This document shows positions 17,080 through 24,252 of a stretch of DNA of 34,055 nt, piece by piece; position 1 is the stretch's first letter; each line of letters begins with the position of its first letter. The DNA comes from DASYXT01 sp035934555. Lineage in GTDB: Bacteria > Verrucomicrobiota > Verrucomicrobiia > Limisphaerales > UBA8199. The notes beneath the pieces are model-generated. The model searched no databases, had not been told where the DNA came from, and saw nothing but the letters and a program-made list of their open reading frames with translations. The DNA is taken from contig DASYXT010000137.1 in NCBI GenBank assembly GCA_035934555.1, positions 1 through 34,055 of the forward strand, written 5' to 3'. A program made the position numbers and the translations under genes.

Positions 17080-18942
17080 TCACCCTGAGGCGAGGGCAAC
17101 TCGAAGGCGAGTAGTTCTCGAAATCACAAAACTCCCCAACACCACGATGTCCATCCGGGTTCGCAAGAAGCAGTCGATGGCCTCTTCCGGGTGACAGACT
17201 ACCGGTTCGTTTTCGTTAAAGGAAGTATTGAGAACCATGGGCACCGCAGTCAGAGCGTGGAACTCGCTAACGAGCGTATGGAAAAGCGGGTTGGTATGCT
17301 GATGGACAGTTTGCAAGCGGCCGGAGCCGTCCAGGTGGGTGATGGCGGGCACCAGGGAGCGTTTCTGCGGGCGAATCTGGAACACCTGGCTCATGAACGG
17401 CACGTCCTGGTCCTGCTCGAACCATTCGGCGACGTGTTCGCGCAGGATGGCCGGCGCAAAGGGGCGGAAGGACTCGCGCCGTTTAATGGTCGCATTCAAG
17501 ATTTGCTTCATGTCCGCTCGCCGCGGATCGCAGAGAATCGAGCGGTTGCCCAACGCGCGCGGGCCCCATTCCATGCGGCCTTGGAACCAACCCACCACGC
17601 GGCCATCGGCGATAGCGCGCGCCGCAGCACGGCAAAGCGCGAGCGGGTCGGAGAAGCGGCTAATGCAAGAATCTGGCGAAGCGGAATGGAAACCAGTGGA
17701 GGGCTTTGCACCCTCGCGAGGCAGGAGAGCACCGAGCGTTGGCTTGGCGTTGACAAGCAAGCCACGGGATTTCAAGAGCTGCTCGATGAATGCGTCGTTG
17801 AACGCCGGCCCGAGGTACGGATCATCCAGGCGCAACGGCTTACGACTTTTTGGTCGGTTACGGTCGGCGGCCACATGACCCCAGGCGACGAAGGCAGCGC
17901 CGAGGGCCCCTCCTGCATCACCAGCCGCGGGCGGCACGTACACCTGGCGAAAGGGCGTGCGCAGGGAAATCTTGCCGTTGGCGACCGAGTTCAGAGCGCA
18001 CCCGCCCGCCAGAGCCAGGGAGGGATAGCCGTACCTGAGGTACAGCGCGTTAAGCAGCGCGAGAAACGCCTGTTCGTATATGGCCTGGACCGAGCAGGCG
18101 AGATCGCGGTGGCGTGTTTCCAGCGGTTCTTGCTGGAGGCGCGCCGGTCCAAGCAATTCCTCGAGCTCAGGGCTGAATAGATTCTCTGCCTGGGGCTCAC
18201 CTCCAATCCAGGTGTGGCTGACGTTTTGTCGATGATGTCGAAAGTACTTCAGGTTCAGAGCGAACGTGCCGTCTGGGCGAACTTTGACCACTTGCCAGAG
18301 TTGCGGGAGGAACCGCGGCTGGCCGCCGGCGGCGAGCCCCATCACCTTGTATTCGTCGCCGAATTTCGAGAATCCGAGGTATTGAGTGAGGGCTGAGTAA
18401 AACAAGCCGAGCGAGTGGGGGAAATAAATCCGTTCGTCAATGTGGAGCGTGCCTGCGCGGCCGGTGCCCCAGGCCGCACTGGTGAAGTCGCCGAAGCCAT
18501 CGACCGATACGCATGCCGCTTCTTCGAACCCAGACACCGCGTAAGCCGAGGCAAGGTGCGCGAGGTGGTGCTCGACGTAATGGACTTTCGCGCGCCACGG
18601 CTCGCCTGGGAAAGCGGCATGCAAGGCGCCCTGGATGTCACGCGCGGCGCGCACGTTGGCCAGCCGATTGCTGATGAGCCGCCGCTCCGGGCGGTGCCAC
18701 AGCATGAACAGGGCGCGGCGCCAGAGGTTGGCTGCCGGCTTGCGGTTCACGGCGATGATATCGACCTGCTCGGGCGTCGCGCTCGCCTCGTTCAAACAGG
18801 AGCGCACCGCTTCGGTCGGCAACCCCGCCCAGTGCTTCACGCGTCGGAACCGCTCCTCCTCGGCCGCGGCAATCACGCAGCCGTCTCGGAGCACACAGGC
18901 AGCGGAGTCGGCATGATAAGCGTTCAAACCCAGGATCAACAT
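17080..18942 (-). CDS. NodU/CmcH-family O-carbamoyltransferase
   Basis: A 620-residue protein starting MLILGLNAYHADSAACVLRD. The N-terminal Kae1/TsaD-like domain carries VEHHLAHLASAYA (124-136), whose histidines bind the metal, and VSVDGFGDFTSA. The C-terminal domain has GWFQGRMEWGPRALGNRS (about 449-466), where carbamoyl-adenylate is used, and VLNTSFNENEPVV. The family transfers carbamoyl from carbamoyl phosphate to a sugar or antibiotic hydroxyl. Here a surface-glycan sugar is the likely acceptor. A segment of about 30 residues (about 398-428) looks like an insertion between the two domains. It starts 30 bp after the Wzm stop, in the same operon. Confidence 0.9.
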   Translation of the reverse strand: MLILGLNAYHADSAACVLRDGCVIAAAEEERFRRVKHWAGLPTEAVRSCLNEASATPEQVDIIAVNRKPAANLWRRALFMLWHRPERRLISNRLANVRAARDIQGALHAAFPGEPWRAKVHYVEHHLAHLASAYAVSGFEEAACVSVDGFGDFTSAAWGTGRAGTLHIDERIYFPHSLGLFYSALTQYLGFSKFGDEYKVMGLAAGGQPRFLPQLWQVVKVRPDGTFALNLKYFRHHRQNVSHTWIGGEPQAENLFSPELEELLGPARLQQEPLETRHRDLACSVQAIYEQAFLALLNALYLRYGYPSLALAGGCALNSVANGKISLRTPFRQVYVPPAAGDAGGALGAAFVAWGHVAADRNRPKSRKPLRLDDPYLGPAFNDAFIEQLLKSRGLLVNAKPTLGALLPREGAKPSTGFHSASPDSCISRFSDPLALCRAAARAIADGRVVGWFQGRMEWGPRALGNRSILCDPRRADMKQILNATIKRRESFRPFAPAILREHVAEWFEQDQDVPFMSQVFQIRPQKRSLVPAITHLDGSGRLQTVHQHTNPLFHTLVSEFHALTAVPMVLNTSFNENEPVVCHPEEAIDCFLRTRMDIVVLGSFVISRTTRLRVALASG

Positions 18943-18972
18943 GAGACGAATCTCAGCGCCTTCACCAGGAAC

Positions 18973-19797
18973 TCAGATCACATCCGCGAAGGTGCGTTCC
19001 ATTCTGCGGAAATACCAAAGGCCGCTGCCGAGCAATGCGCCGGTGACACCGCAGGCCATTGCGACTCCCGTCCAGTCCAGGGCCGTTTCACCGCGCAAGA
19101 GGCACCAGCGAAAGCCCTCGATGACGCCTGCCATGGGATTGAGCTCATAAAGCAGGCGCCAGCGTGGTGGTATGACTCCGCTGCTAAAGCCGACCGGCGA
19201 GACGTACAACCCGCATTGGACGATAAACGGCACAACGTAGCGGAAATCGCGGTACTGGACGTTGAGCGCACTCAACCAAAGGCCGGCTCCGAGCGCGCAC
19301 GCCACACCCAAGACCGCAAAGGCGGGCAGCGCGCACAGACGCCAATCGGGCGAAAAGCCTTCCCAAAGCATCAGCGCACCCATCAACCCCAGCGAGATCA
19401 GCAAGTCCACCAGGTTGGTGAGCACCGCCCCCGTCGGAATGATCAGGCGGGGAAAGTAGATTTTGGAAATGAGGTTGCCGTTGCCGATGAGGCTTTGGCT
19501 GCTCTCGCTGACGGCGGTCGCGACAAATTGCCACGGCAGCATCGCCGCCATGACCAAAAGGGCATAGGGCACGCCACCCGGGGCGGCCAGCTTGGCGACG
19601 CGACTGAACACAGCCGTCAACACCAGCATCGTGACCAATGGCCGCAGGAGCGCCCAGCCGACGCCGATTGCCGCCTGCTTGTAGCGCACCAGGATGTCTC
19701 GCCACGCCAGAAACCAGAACAGCTCGCGGTACCGCCACAGATCGCCCCAATAGTTCTTTTCCACCCGGCCCGGGGAGATAATGAGTTCACTCTGCAT
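18973..19797 (-). CDS. wzm: Polysaccharide ABC transporter permease, Wzm-like
   Basis: A 274-residue ABC-2 type membrane protein with about six membrane helices. The cytoplasmic N-terminus (YRELFWFLAWRDILVRYKQ) contains the amphipathic motif typical of Wzm/KpsM/TagG permeases. The family signature lies around SESSQSLIGNGNLISKIYFP and NPMAGVIEGFRWCLL. It should form the transmembrane channel for the Wzt-like ATPase encoded 5 kb downstream at 12411. The usual wzm-wzt adjacency is broken here by the carbamoyltransferase and AsnB-GT genes. It is the first gene of the leftward cluster. Confidence 0.9.
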   Translation of the reverse strand: MQSELIISPGRVEKNYWGDLWRYRELFWFLAWRDILVRYKQAAIGVGWALLRPLVTMLVLTAVFSRVAKLAAPGGVPYALLVMAAMLPWQFVATAVSESSQSLIGNGNLISKIYFPRLIIPTGAVLTNLVDLLISLGLMGALMLWEGFSPDWRLCALPAFAVLGVACALGAGLWLSALNVQYRDFRYVVPFIVQCGLYVSPVGFSSGVIPPRWRLLYELNPMAGVIEGFRWCLLRGETALDWTGVAMACGVTGALLGSGLWYFRRMERTFADVI

Positions 19798-19822
19798 TGC
19801 TCAGGTGTGCAACACCGTATTG

Positions 19823-19842
19823 AAAAAAAAGACCGACTCGGT
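19823..19842 (-). terminator. Terminator-like hairpin with T-run upstream of wzm
   Basis: On the minus strand ACCG-AGT-CGGT is followed by C and eight T residues. The stem is only four base pairs, so it is weak. Its position 25 bp before the wzm start suggests either a leader attenuator or chance. Confidence 0.3.
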
Positions 19843-20122
19843 GGAATGCTGTCTTCTTCATTACGAGACTTCGGGGCAAGCTGCCGCCCTTGGTTGAACT
19901 GCGGCATTTTCCGCAAATGTGCCAACCATTCCCCATCGCTGGTTGTCATGGCCCAGAACCTTCATTGGCCTCCCGGCGCAGGCAGGAAGAAGTGTGGCAA
20001 AGGATGGAAAGTGGGTCAAGTCAAAATGAAATCTCTCAAAAAGGAATTTTCCCGGCCTGTCCGCAGCAGCTTCGGGAGGTTATCGCGGCTCGGAATTGCT
20101 GCCGATTTCAAAGGGAGTACGT

Positions 20123-20160
20123 AGCTGCGGACTAAAGTCTGACTAAAGTCCGCGCTCCGG
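20123..20160 (-). repeat. GCGGACTwwAGTCCGC repeat with internal duplication
   Basis: AGCTGCGGACTAAAGTCTG is followed by ACTAAAGTCCGCGCTCCGG. The half-site ACTAAAGTC is present twice in tandem, as in the copy at 26359-26398. Confidence 0.85.
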
Positions 20161-20175
20161 GCCGGTTTTGCGCAG

Positions 20176-20204
20176 TTGACCCGGCATTCGCGGGCAGTTA
20201 TTAA
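20176..20204 (+). promoter_or_regulatory. Candidate promoter giving a near-leaderless fmdB-type mRNA
   Basis: TTGACC (20176-20181), a 17-bp spacer and TATTAA (20199-20204). The ATG at 20215 is only 10 bp past the -10 box, so a start at the normal distance would leave about three nucleotides of leader. No Shine-Dalgarno is present. Confidence 0.45.
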
Positions 20205-20214
20205 CATACTGGAT

Positions 20215-20556
20215 ATGCCGACATACGAGTACATCTGTGAAAAGTGCGGGCACCAATTCGAGCAATTTCAGTCGATTTCGGCTAAACCCCTGACGATTTG
20301 TGCCGAGAAGCAGTGCGCGCAAAAACATTGGGGCCGGGGCAAAGTGAAGCGCGTGATCAGCGGCGGCGCCGGCCTGCTATTCAAGGGCAGCGGCTTTTAC
20401 ATCACCGATTACCGTAGCGACAAATATAAGGAAGCCGCGAAGAAAGACTCCAGCTCCGGCAGTTCGGAGAAGAGCAAACCCGACGGCGGCGACAGCAAAC
20501 CGGCTGCCGCGAAGTCCGACAGCGGCGCGTCGAAGCCCGCCGCCGCCAAGACCTGA
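20215..20556 (+). CDS. FmdB-type zinc ribbon protein
   Basis: A 113-residue protein beginning MPTYEYICEKCGHQFEQFQS, the hallmark of the FmdB/CxxC zinc-ribbon family whose function is poorly known (putative regulatory protein). Zinc ligands would be C8, C11, C29 and C34. The second pair is C-x4-C (ICAEKQC) rather than the usual C-x2-C, a visible deviation. The core ends KVKRVISGGAGLLFKGSGFY, normal for the family. The last 45 residues are a Ser/Lys/Ala-rich disordered tail. Its stop is immediately followed by the ATG of the next gene, so the two are probably co-transcribed. Confidence 0.88.
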   Translation: MPTYEYICEKCGHQFEQFQSISAKPLTICAEKQCAQKHWGRGKVKRVISGGAGLLFKGSGFYITDYRSDKYKEAAKKDSSSGSSEKSKPDGGDSKPAAAKSDSGASKPAAAKT

Positions 20557-21891
20557 ATGCCTAATCTCAAAGCTGTTCTGGTCTGCCTCTGCTGCGCCCT
20601 GGCGGTAGCCGCGCGGGCGGAGGTACCGTTGCGCGTATCCAGCAGCCGCTCCGGGCAATTCATGGTGCCACTACCGCGCGCGACCAGCGCCCACTCGGAG
20701 CCGTCGAACCTGGCCACCAACCGGGATTTCGTCCGGCTTGACCCAACGCTGCTGCCGGTATCATGCGAGCGGGTCAAAGACGTGTTGAGCCGGCAGTTGG
20801 AGGCCTTCGCGCCATGGCGTGGCAGAATCTTTCTGACGCTTTATCCGGTTCAGAGCGCAAATGATCCTATCACGATTGCGTCGGAACGGTTCCGGGACGG
20901 CTGGCAGTATAAGGTCGCGTTGCCGGATGTGGTCGAGCGGCCGAGACTGGTCCGCGCGCTGGTCGAGGCGCTTTTGCTGGAGATGGCCAATCGCAGCCCG
21001 GGCACACACGCGGCGGAGATTCCCGCCTGGCTGACGCTGGGGCTGACGCGGCAGGTGCTGGAGTCGAGCCCGACGCAACTGATCCTGGAGCCGCCGCGCG
21101 ATGACCCGAGCGGTTTGCGCCTGTCACTGAGCAGCACGAATGCGCTTTGGCGAAATCCGCTTTCCGACGCGCATGAACGGCTTGTGGCCGCGGCCCCACT
21201 GACGATCGAGCAATTGAGCTGGCCGGGCGAGTTGCAAGGCGCCGCGGCTGAGGCCTACGGGGCCAGCGCGCAGCTCTTTGTGGCGCAGTTGCTGGCGCTG
21301 CGCGACGGGCCGGCGTGCTTGCGGGCGCTCCTGGCAGACCTGCCGCAGCACTATAATTGGCAGTTCGCATTTTTTCACGCCTTCCACGCGCATTTCTCCA
21401 ACATACTCGAGCTTGAAAAATGGTGGGCGCTGCAGACGATAAACTTCACCGGGCGCGACCTGACGCAGACCTGGCCGAAGGAGGAGAGTTGGGCGAAGCT
21501 CGACGAGGTGATGCGCTCGGCTATCCAGGTTCGGCTCGGCACCAACCAAATGCCGTTGCGGGCGGACATCCCGCTGCAAACCGTGCTGCGTGAATGGGAC
21601 ACGGCGCGGCAAACGGCGGTCCTGCGCAACAAGGTAGCCGAATTGGAGTTGCTCCGGCCGCGCTTCACAGGCGACCTTGTGCCGTTGGTGGATGATTATT
21701 GCCGGGTGTTGCGCGAGTATTTGCGGGAGCGTGACCATCCGGGATTCGTATTGCCGTTGCGCAAAGCCGCTGCCCGGCGCCATGCCGCGGTGTTGGCCGT
21801 GCAGCAACTCGATACGCTCGATGCCCGGCGCGCACAGCTCAAGCCCAAGTCGGCTGACGCGCATGCGCTGGCGAAGGAAACCAAATCGTAA
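20557..21891 (+). CDS. Exported protein, degenerate peptidase-MA-like
   Basis: A 444-residue protein with a signal peptide: MPNLKAVLVCLCCALAVAARA with a likely cleavage at ARA|EV. The region RLVRALVEALLLEMANR followed by AEIPAWLTLGLTRQVLES has the layout of gluzincin peptidases of the MA-like type (H-E-x-x-H, then P-x-W-L-x-E-G-x-A). However, the HExxH is replaced (VEALLLE) and the E of WLxEG is Leu. If the homology is real, it is a catalytically dead relative. The C-terminal third is helical and charged (coiled-coil tendency). It probably sits in the periplasm. It begins directly after the fmdB-type stop. Function unknown. Confidence 0.75.
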   Translation: MPNLKAVLVCLCCALAVAARAEVPLRVSSSRSGQFMVPLPRATSAHSEPSNLATNRDFVRLDPTLLPVSCERVKDVLSRQLEAFAPWRGRIFLTLYPVQSANDPITIASERFRDGWQYKVALPDVVERPRLVRALVEALLLEMANRSPGTHAAEIPAWLTLGLTRQVLESSPTQLILEPPRDDPSGLRLSLSSTNALWRNPLSDAHERLVAAAPLTIEQLSWPGELQGAAAEAYGASAQLFVAQLLALRDGPACLRALLADLPQHYNWQFAFFHAFHAHFSNILELEKWWALQTINFTGRDLTQTWPKEESWAKLDEVMRSAIQVRLGTNQMPLRADIPLQTVLREWDTARQTAVLRNKVAELELLRPRFTGDLVPLVDDYCRVLREYLRERDHPGFVLPLRKAAARRHAAVLAVQQLDTLDARRAQLKPKSADAHALAKETKS

Positions 21892-21912
21892 ACCAGCCTC
21901 GGGCCAATCAGA

Positions 21913-22022
21913 GGAGCGCGGACTAAAGCTTTAGTCCGCAGCAACGTGGTTCTGGCGGTGGCCTGCGAATGGGGCACGGGGGCATTCGGACATTGCTGCG
22001 GACAAGAATGTCCGCGCTCCGG
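21913..22022. repeat. Inverted pair of GCGGACT...AGTCCGC repeats
   Basis: One copy at 21913-21946 (GGAGCGCGGACTAAAGCTTT then AGTCCGCAGCAA) and an inverted copy at 21992-22022 lie in the short gap between convergent genes. A head-to-head pair with a GC-rich spacer resembles the BIME arrangement of REP elements. It may serve as a bidirectional terminator. Confidence 0.85.
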
Positions 22023-22030
22023 TTTGCTCT

Positions 22031-22759
22031 TCAAATCCGAGTCTGTGCCTTCTCGCTATAGTTGATGGTCATGACGCCGCCGAGCAAATTGTAGAGCTGC
22101 ACGTTTTTCATGCCCAACTCGCGCATCTTGGCCGCAACGCCGTGCTGGGCCGGGTAGTGTTTGAGCGATTCCAGGATGTAGCTGTACGCGCTGGCGCTGC
22201 CGCAAAACACTAGCCCCAGCAGCGGCACGAATAACCGCAGGTAACCGAAGTACAACGCCCGCCAGAGGGTGTTGTCCGGCTTGCCGAAATCCAGCACCAG
22301 CACCCGCCCGCCCGGCCGCGCCACTCGCACCATCTCGGCTAAGCCCATCTGCCAATCGGCCAGGTTGCGCAAGCCGTACCCCACGGTAACGATGTCGAAC
22401 CCGCCGGGTTCAAAGGGGAGTTGTTGCGCATCTCCGCGGACAAGCTGGAGGCTGGTGTTGCCCACCCGTTTCTTCTTTTCGGCCGCTACGTCGAGCATTT
22501 CCTGGCTGAAATCCAAGCCCACGACGTGCAATCCTTGTTGGGCGAGTGCCAGGCCCAGGTCGGCTGTGCCGCAGCACACATCCAGCGCGCGCTCGCCGGG
22601 CTGCGGTCTGGCCAGGCACAGGAGGCGCCGCTTCCAGCGCCGATGCAGGCCGAAGCTCTGCAGATCGTTGAGCAGGTCGTAGCGCGACGCGACGCGGTCG
22701 AACAACGCCTGCACCCGCGCCGCGCGTTGCGGCCCTGGCTCAAAGTATGGATTGGCCAT
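22031..22759 (-). CDS. ubiE: UbiE/MenG methyltransferase
   Basis: A 242-residue class I methyltransferase. Residues 20-45 (FDRVASRYDLLNDLQSFGLH...) and LDVCCGTADLGLAL (59-72) are signatures of UbiE/COQ5. DIVTVGYGLRNLADW and the closing YSYILESLKHYPAQ are also typical. It C-methylates demethylmenaquinone or the ubiquinone precursor using SAM. In this phylum the quinone is generally menaquinone, so MenG is the likely role. It is a single gene, convergent with the exported protein, flanked on both sides by palindromic repeats, with no other quinone genes nearby. Confidence 0.93.
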   Translation of the reverse strand: MANPYFEPGPQRAARVQALFDRVASRYDLLNDLQSFGLHRRWKRRLLCLARPQPGERALDVCCGTADLGLALAQQGLHVVGLDFSQEMLDVAAEKKKRVGNTSLQLVRGDAQQLPFEPGGFDIVTVGYGLRNLADWQMGLAEMVRVARPGGRVLVLDFGKPDNTLWRALYFGYLRLFVPLLGLVFCGSASAYSYILESLKHYPAQHGVAAKMRELGMKNVQLYNLLGGVMTINYSEKAQTRI

Positions 22760-22807
22760 GCCGCAGCGTCTGGGTTTGCCGAGGATAATTCAAGGCGGAC
22801 CTGCGGG

Positions 22808-22920
22808 ACGGCGCGCGGGGCTTTAGTCCGCAGCAACGTCCGAATGCAAGGCGGCTTGGATAGTGCCGGAGAGCGGTTGAGCGTTTGGGCGTTGCTGCGG
22901 GCTAAAGTCCCGCGCGCCGC
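22808..22920. repeat. Inverted pair of GGGCTTTAGTCCGC repeats
   Basis: One copy at 22808-22837 and an inverted copy at 22890-22920 lie in the divergent gap between ubiE and the pseudopilin at 23027. Both are versions with GGGCT/AGTCC arms. The spacer shares words with those of other pairs (CCGAATG..., TTTGGGCGTTGCTGC). Confidence 0.85.
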
Positions 22921-22978
22921 TCGTGTGGTAATTGCCAATTGGCGCTGCTAGCAGGGTATGGTTGCAATTAGGCTTGAC

Positions 22979-23007
22979 TTGTTATGAGCAAGCGGGCACG
23001 ATAGAAT
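22979..23007 (+). promoter_or_regulatory. Candidate promoter of the 23027 pseudopilin
   Basis: TTGTTA (22979-22984), a 17-bp spacer and TAGAAT (23002-23007), 20 bp before the ATG. GGAG at 23016-23019 gives a good Shine-Dalgarno with 7-nt spacing, one of the few clear ones in this window. Confidence 0.5.
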
Positions 23008-23026
23008 AGAAAACTGGAGCAGGTTT

Positions 23027-23428
23027 ATGAAGGACTCTCCAAGAAACAGAAACGCGGGGTTCGAGTTTATCGAGATGCTGGTGGTTTTGGCGATTCTCTT
23101 GGTGGCGGCCGTGGTGCTTCTATCGACCCTGGCACGATCTCGCAGGCCTGCCCCAGGGATCACGTGCTCCAATAACTTAAAGCAGATCGATTTGTCCTTC
23201 AAAACCTGGGCGCTTGATAACAACGACCGGTTTCCCATGGAGGTTTCGATTACCAACGGCGGCACAAAGGAACTCGTGAACACTGGTGCTGTGTATGTTC
23301 ATTTCCTCGTTATGTCCAACGAGCTCAGCACACCAAAACTGCTGGTTTGTCCAGAGGCTAAGCACTTGCTTCCGCGCGAAGCGTTTTGGACTGCGCCAGC
23401 CCTCTGGCGCTTTTCCCCTCGCCTATAG
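23027..23428 (+). pseudogene. Pseudopilin-like gene truncated by a repeat
   Basis: The N-terminus is a type IV prepilin signal: G11-F12 with Glu16 at +5 (GFEFIEMLVVLAILLVAAVV). Residues to about 110 (FKTWALDNNDRFPMEV, LSNELSTPKLLVCPEA) parallel the intact pseudopilin at 24253. After KHLLPRE the frame runs into the GCGCCAG hairpin repeat (EAFWTAPALWRFSPRL) and stops at 133 residues. It has therefore lost the half that in relatives carries the H...DG segment. It has a promoter and Shine-Dalgarno and may still be expressed. Its stop overlaps that of the convergent gene by 6 bp. Confidence 0.7.
23376..23415 (-). repeat. GCGCCAG hairpin repeat inside the pseudopilin 3' end
   Basis: GCGAAGCGTTTTGGACTGCG followed by CCAGCCCTCTGGCGC. 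It belongs to the same family as 4826-4904, 4964-5003 and 5163-5241. It supplies the last residues of the truncated pseudopilin and lies between two convergent genes. Confidence 0.85.
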
Positions 23429-24064
23429 CGTCCAATCGAACCACATGCCGGGCGTGTCGAAGGAGTAAGTCATTTCCGCGGGGACAAAGGTGCGGTAGCT
23501 GCGCACGTGGTTATCACCGAAGAGCACATTGACGCGGTGGCTGTGGATCGGCGACGGATATTCAAAAAGAGTGTCTTGCGAATAGTTGTCCGGGTCGGCG
23601 TCGTCGGTTTCGAAGGGCCAGTTGGCATCGCCAGAGAGAATGTATTGCGCCGGGAAGCGCATTCGGCGCAGATCGACGCTGCCGAAAGTGCTGGTCTCGA
23701 CGTACACCGCGCGGGCGCCCATGAAATAATCGTACGGGGATTTTTTGTATTGCTGGCAGAGGGCGGGGCAGCGCACGACGTTTGTTGTGACGAAGTACTG
23801 GGCGACCGGCTGCATCCACGGCACCGGGTTGGTGCTCGTCCAGGAGACAGTGCCGTGCGGCATCGGCAGCAACTGTCGATTATCATCGCCATAGATCACC
23901 ATGGCGGTCCCGAGCTGTTTGAGTTGGCTGGCGCATTGGGTCGTGAGGGCTTTCTCTTTGGCTTTGCTCAACGCGGGCAGGAGCATGCTGGCGAGAATCG
24001 CGATGATCGCGATCACCACCAGCAGCTCGATCAACGTAAATGCAGCCGAGTTTTTTCCCTTCAT
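23423..24064 (-). CDS. Prepilin-type N-terminal cleavage/methylation domain protein
   Basis: A 213-residue pseudopilin-like protein. The leader MKGKNSAA is followed by FTLIELLVVIAIIAILASML, with cleavage expected before Phe9 and Glu13 at +5. KAKEKALTTQCASQLKQLG follows, as in the many DUF1559/H-x-DG proteins of this phylum. The C-terminal HSHRVNVLFGDNHVRSY matches the H...GD motif. A start at 24064 was chosen because upstream codons lack a prepilin leader. It is probably membrane-anchored and processed by a prepilin peptidase. Such proteins are abundant and of uncertain function in Verrucomicrobiota and Planctomycetota. Confidence 0.85.
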   Translation of the reverse strand: MKGKNSAAFTLIELLVVIAIIAILASMLLPALSKAKEKALTTQCASQLKQLGTAMVIYGDDNRQLLPMPHGTVSWTSTNPVPWMQPVAQYFVTTNVVRCPALCQQYKKSPYDYFMGARAVYVETSTFGSVDLRRMRFPAQYILSGDANWPFETDDADPDNYSQDTLFEYPSPIHSHRVNVLFGDNHVRSYRTFVPAEMTYSFDTPGMWFDWTL

Positions 24065-24252
24065 GCGCCTTCGCGGCCGTTTTTGAAACGCCAGACTGGT
24101 GCGGCCAGTTGTAACCTTCGACGGAGCGCCGGAGCAGCTTATTCGCGTGATTTTCACGCGTTGGGCGTGAGAATCACGCGGCAAATTTAGCGCCTAAGCA
24201 CAACCCACGCTCAAGTCCCATCGGCACTGAACGTGCTTTGCGTAAAGCGGCG

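Larger units (their letters stand above)
19798..20214. other. Divergent intergenic region, no gene seen
   Basis: This 417-bp region separates the leftward wzm gene from the rightward fmdB-type gene. I see no credible gene in it. It contains a T-rich hairpin on the minus strand (19823-19842), a palindromic repeat (20123-20160) and a candidate promoter for the rightward gene. The wzm promoter should lie here too, but no clear -35/-10 pair was recognised. Confidence 0.6.

Noticed and set aside
19823..19842. Hairpin on the minus strand resembling the last stem of a Cas9 tracrRNA (ACCGAGTCGGT followed by a T-run)
   Set aside because: Only the short terminal hairpin is similar. No Cas gene, CRISPR repeat or anti-repeat is present, so it is best seen as a weak terminator-like hairpin.
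18415..20124. Long plus-strand open frame (569 codons) opposite the carbamoyltransferase and wzm genes
   Set aside because: It is antisense to two genes with clear domain motifs, and its product is rich in Arg, His and Gln with no recognisable domain. It is typical of antisense frames in GC-rich DNA.
22808..22920. Possible small RNA from the strong inverted pair
   Set aside because: The same palindrome recurs in at least six other gaps as a dispersed repeat, so pairing alone is not evidence of an RNA gene.
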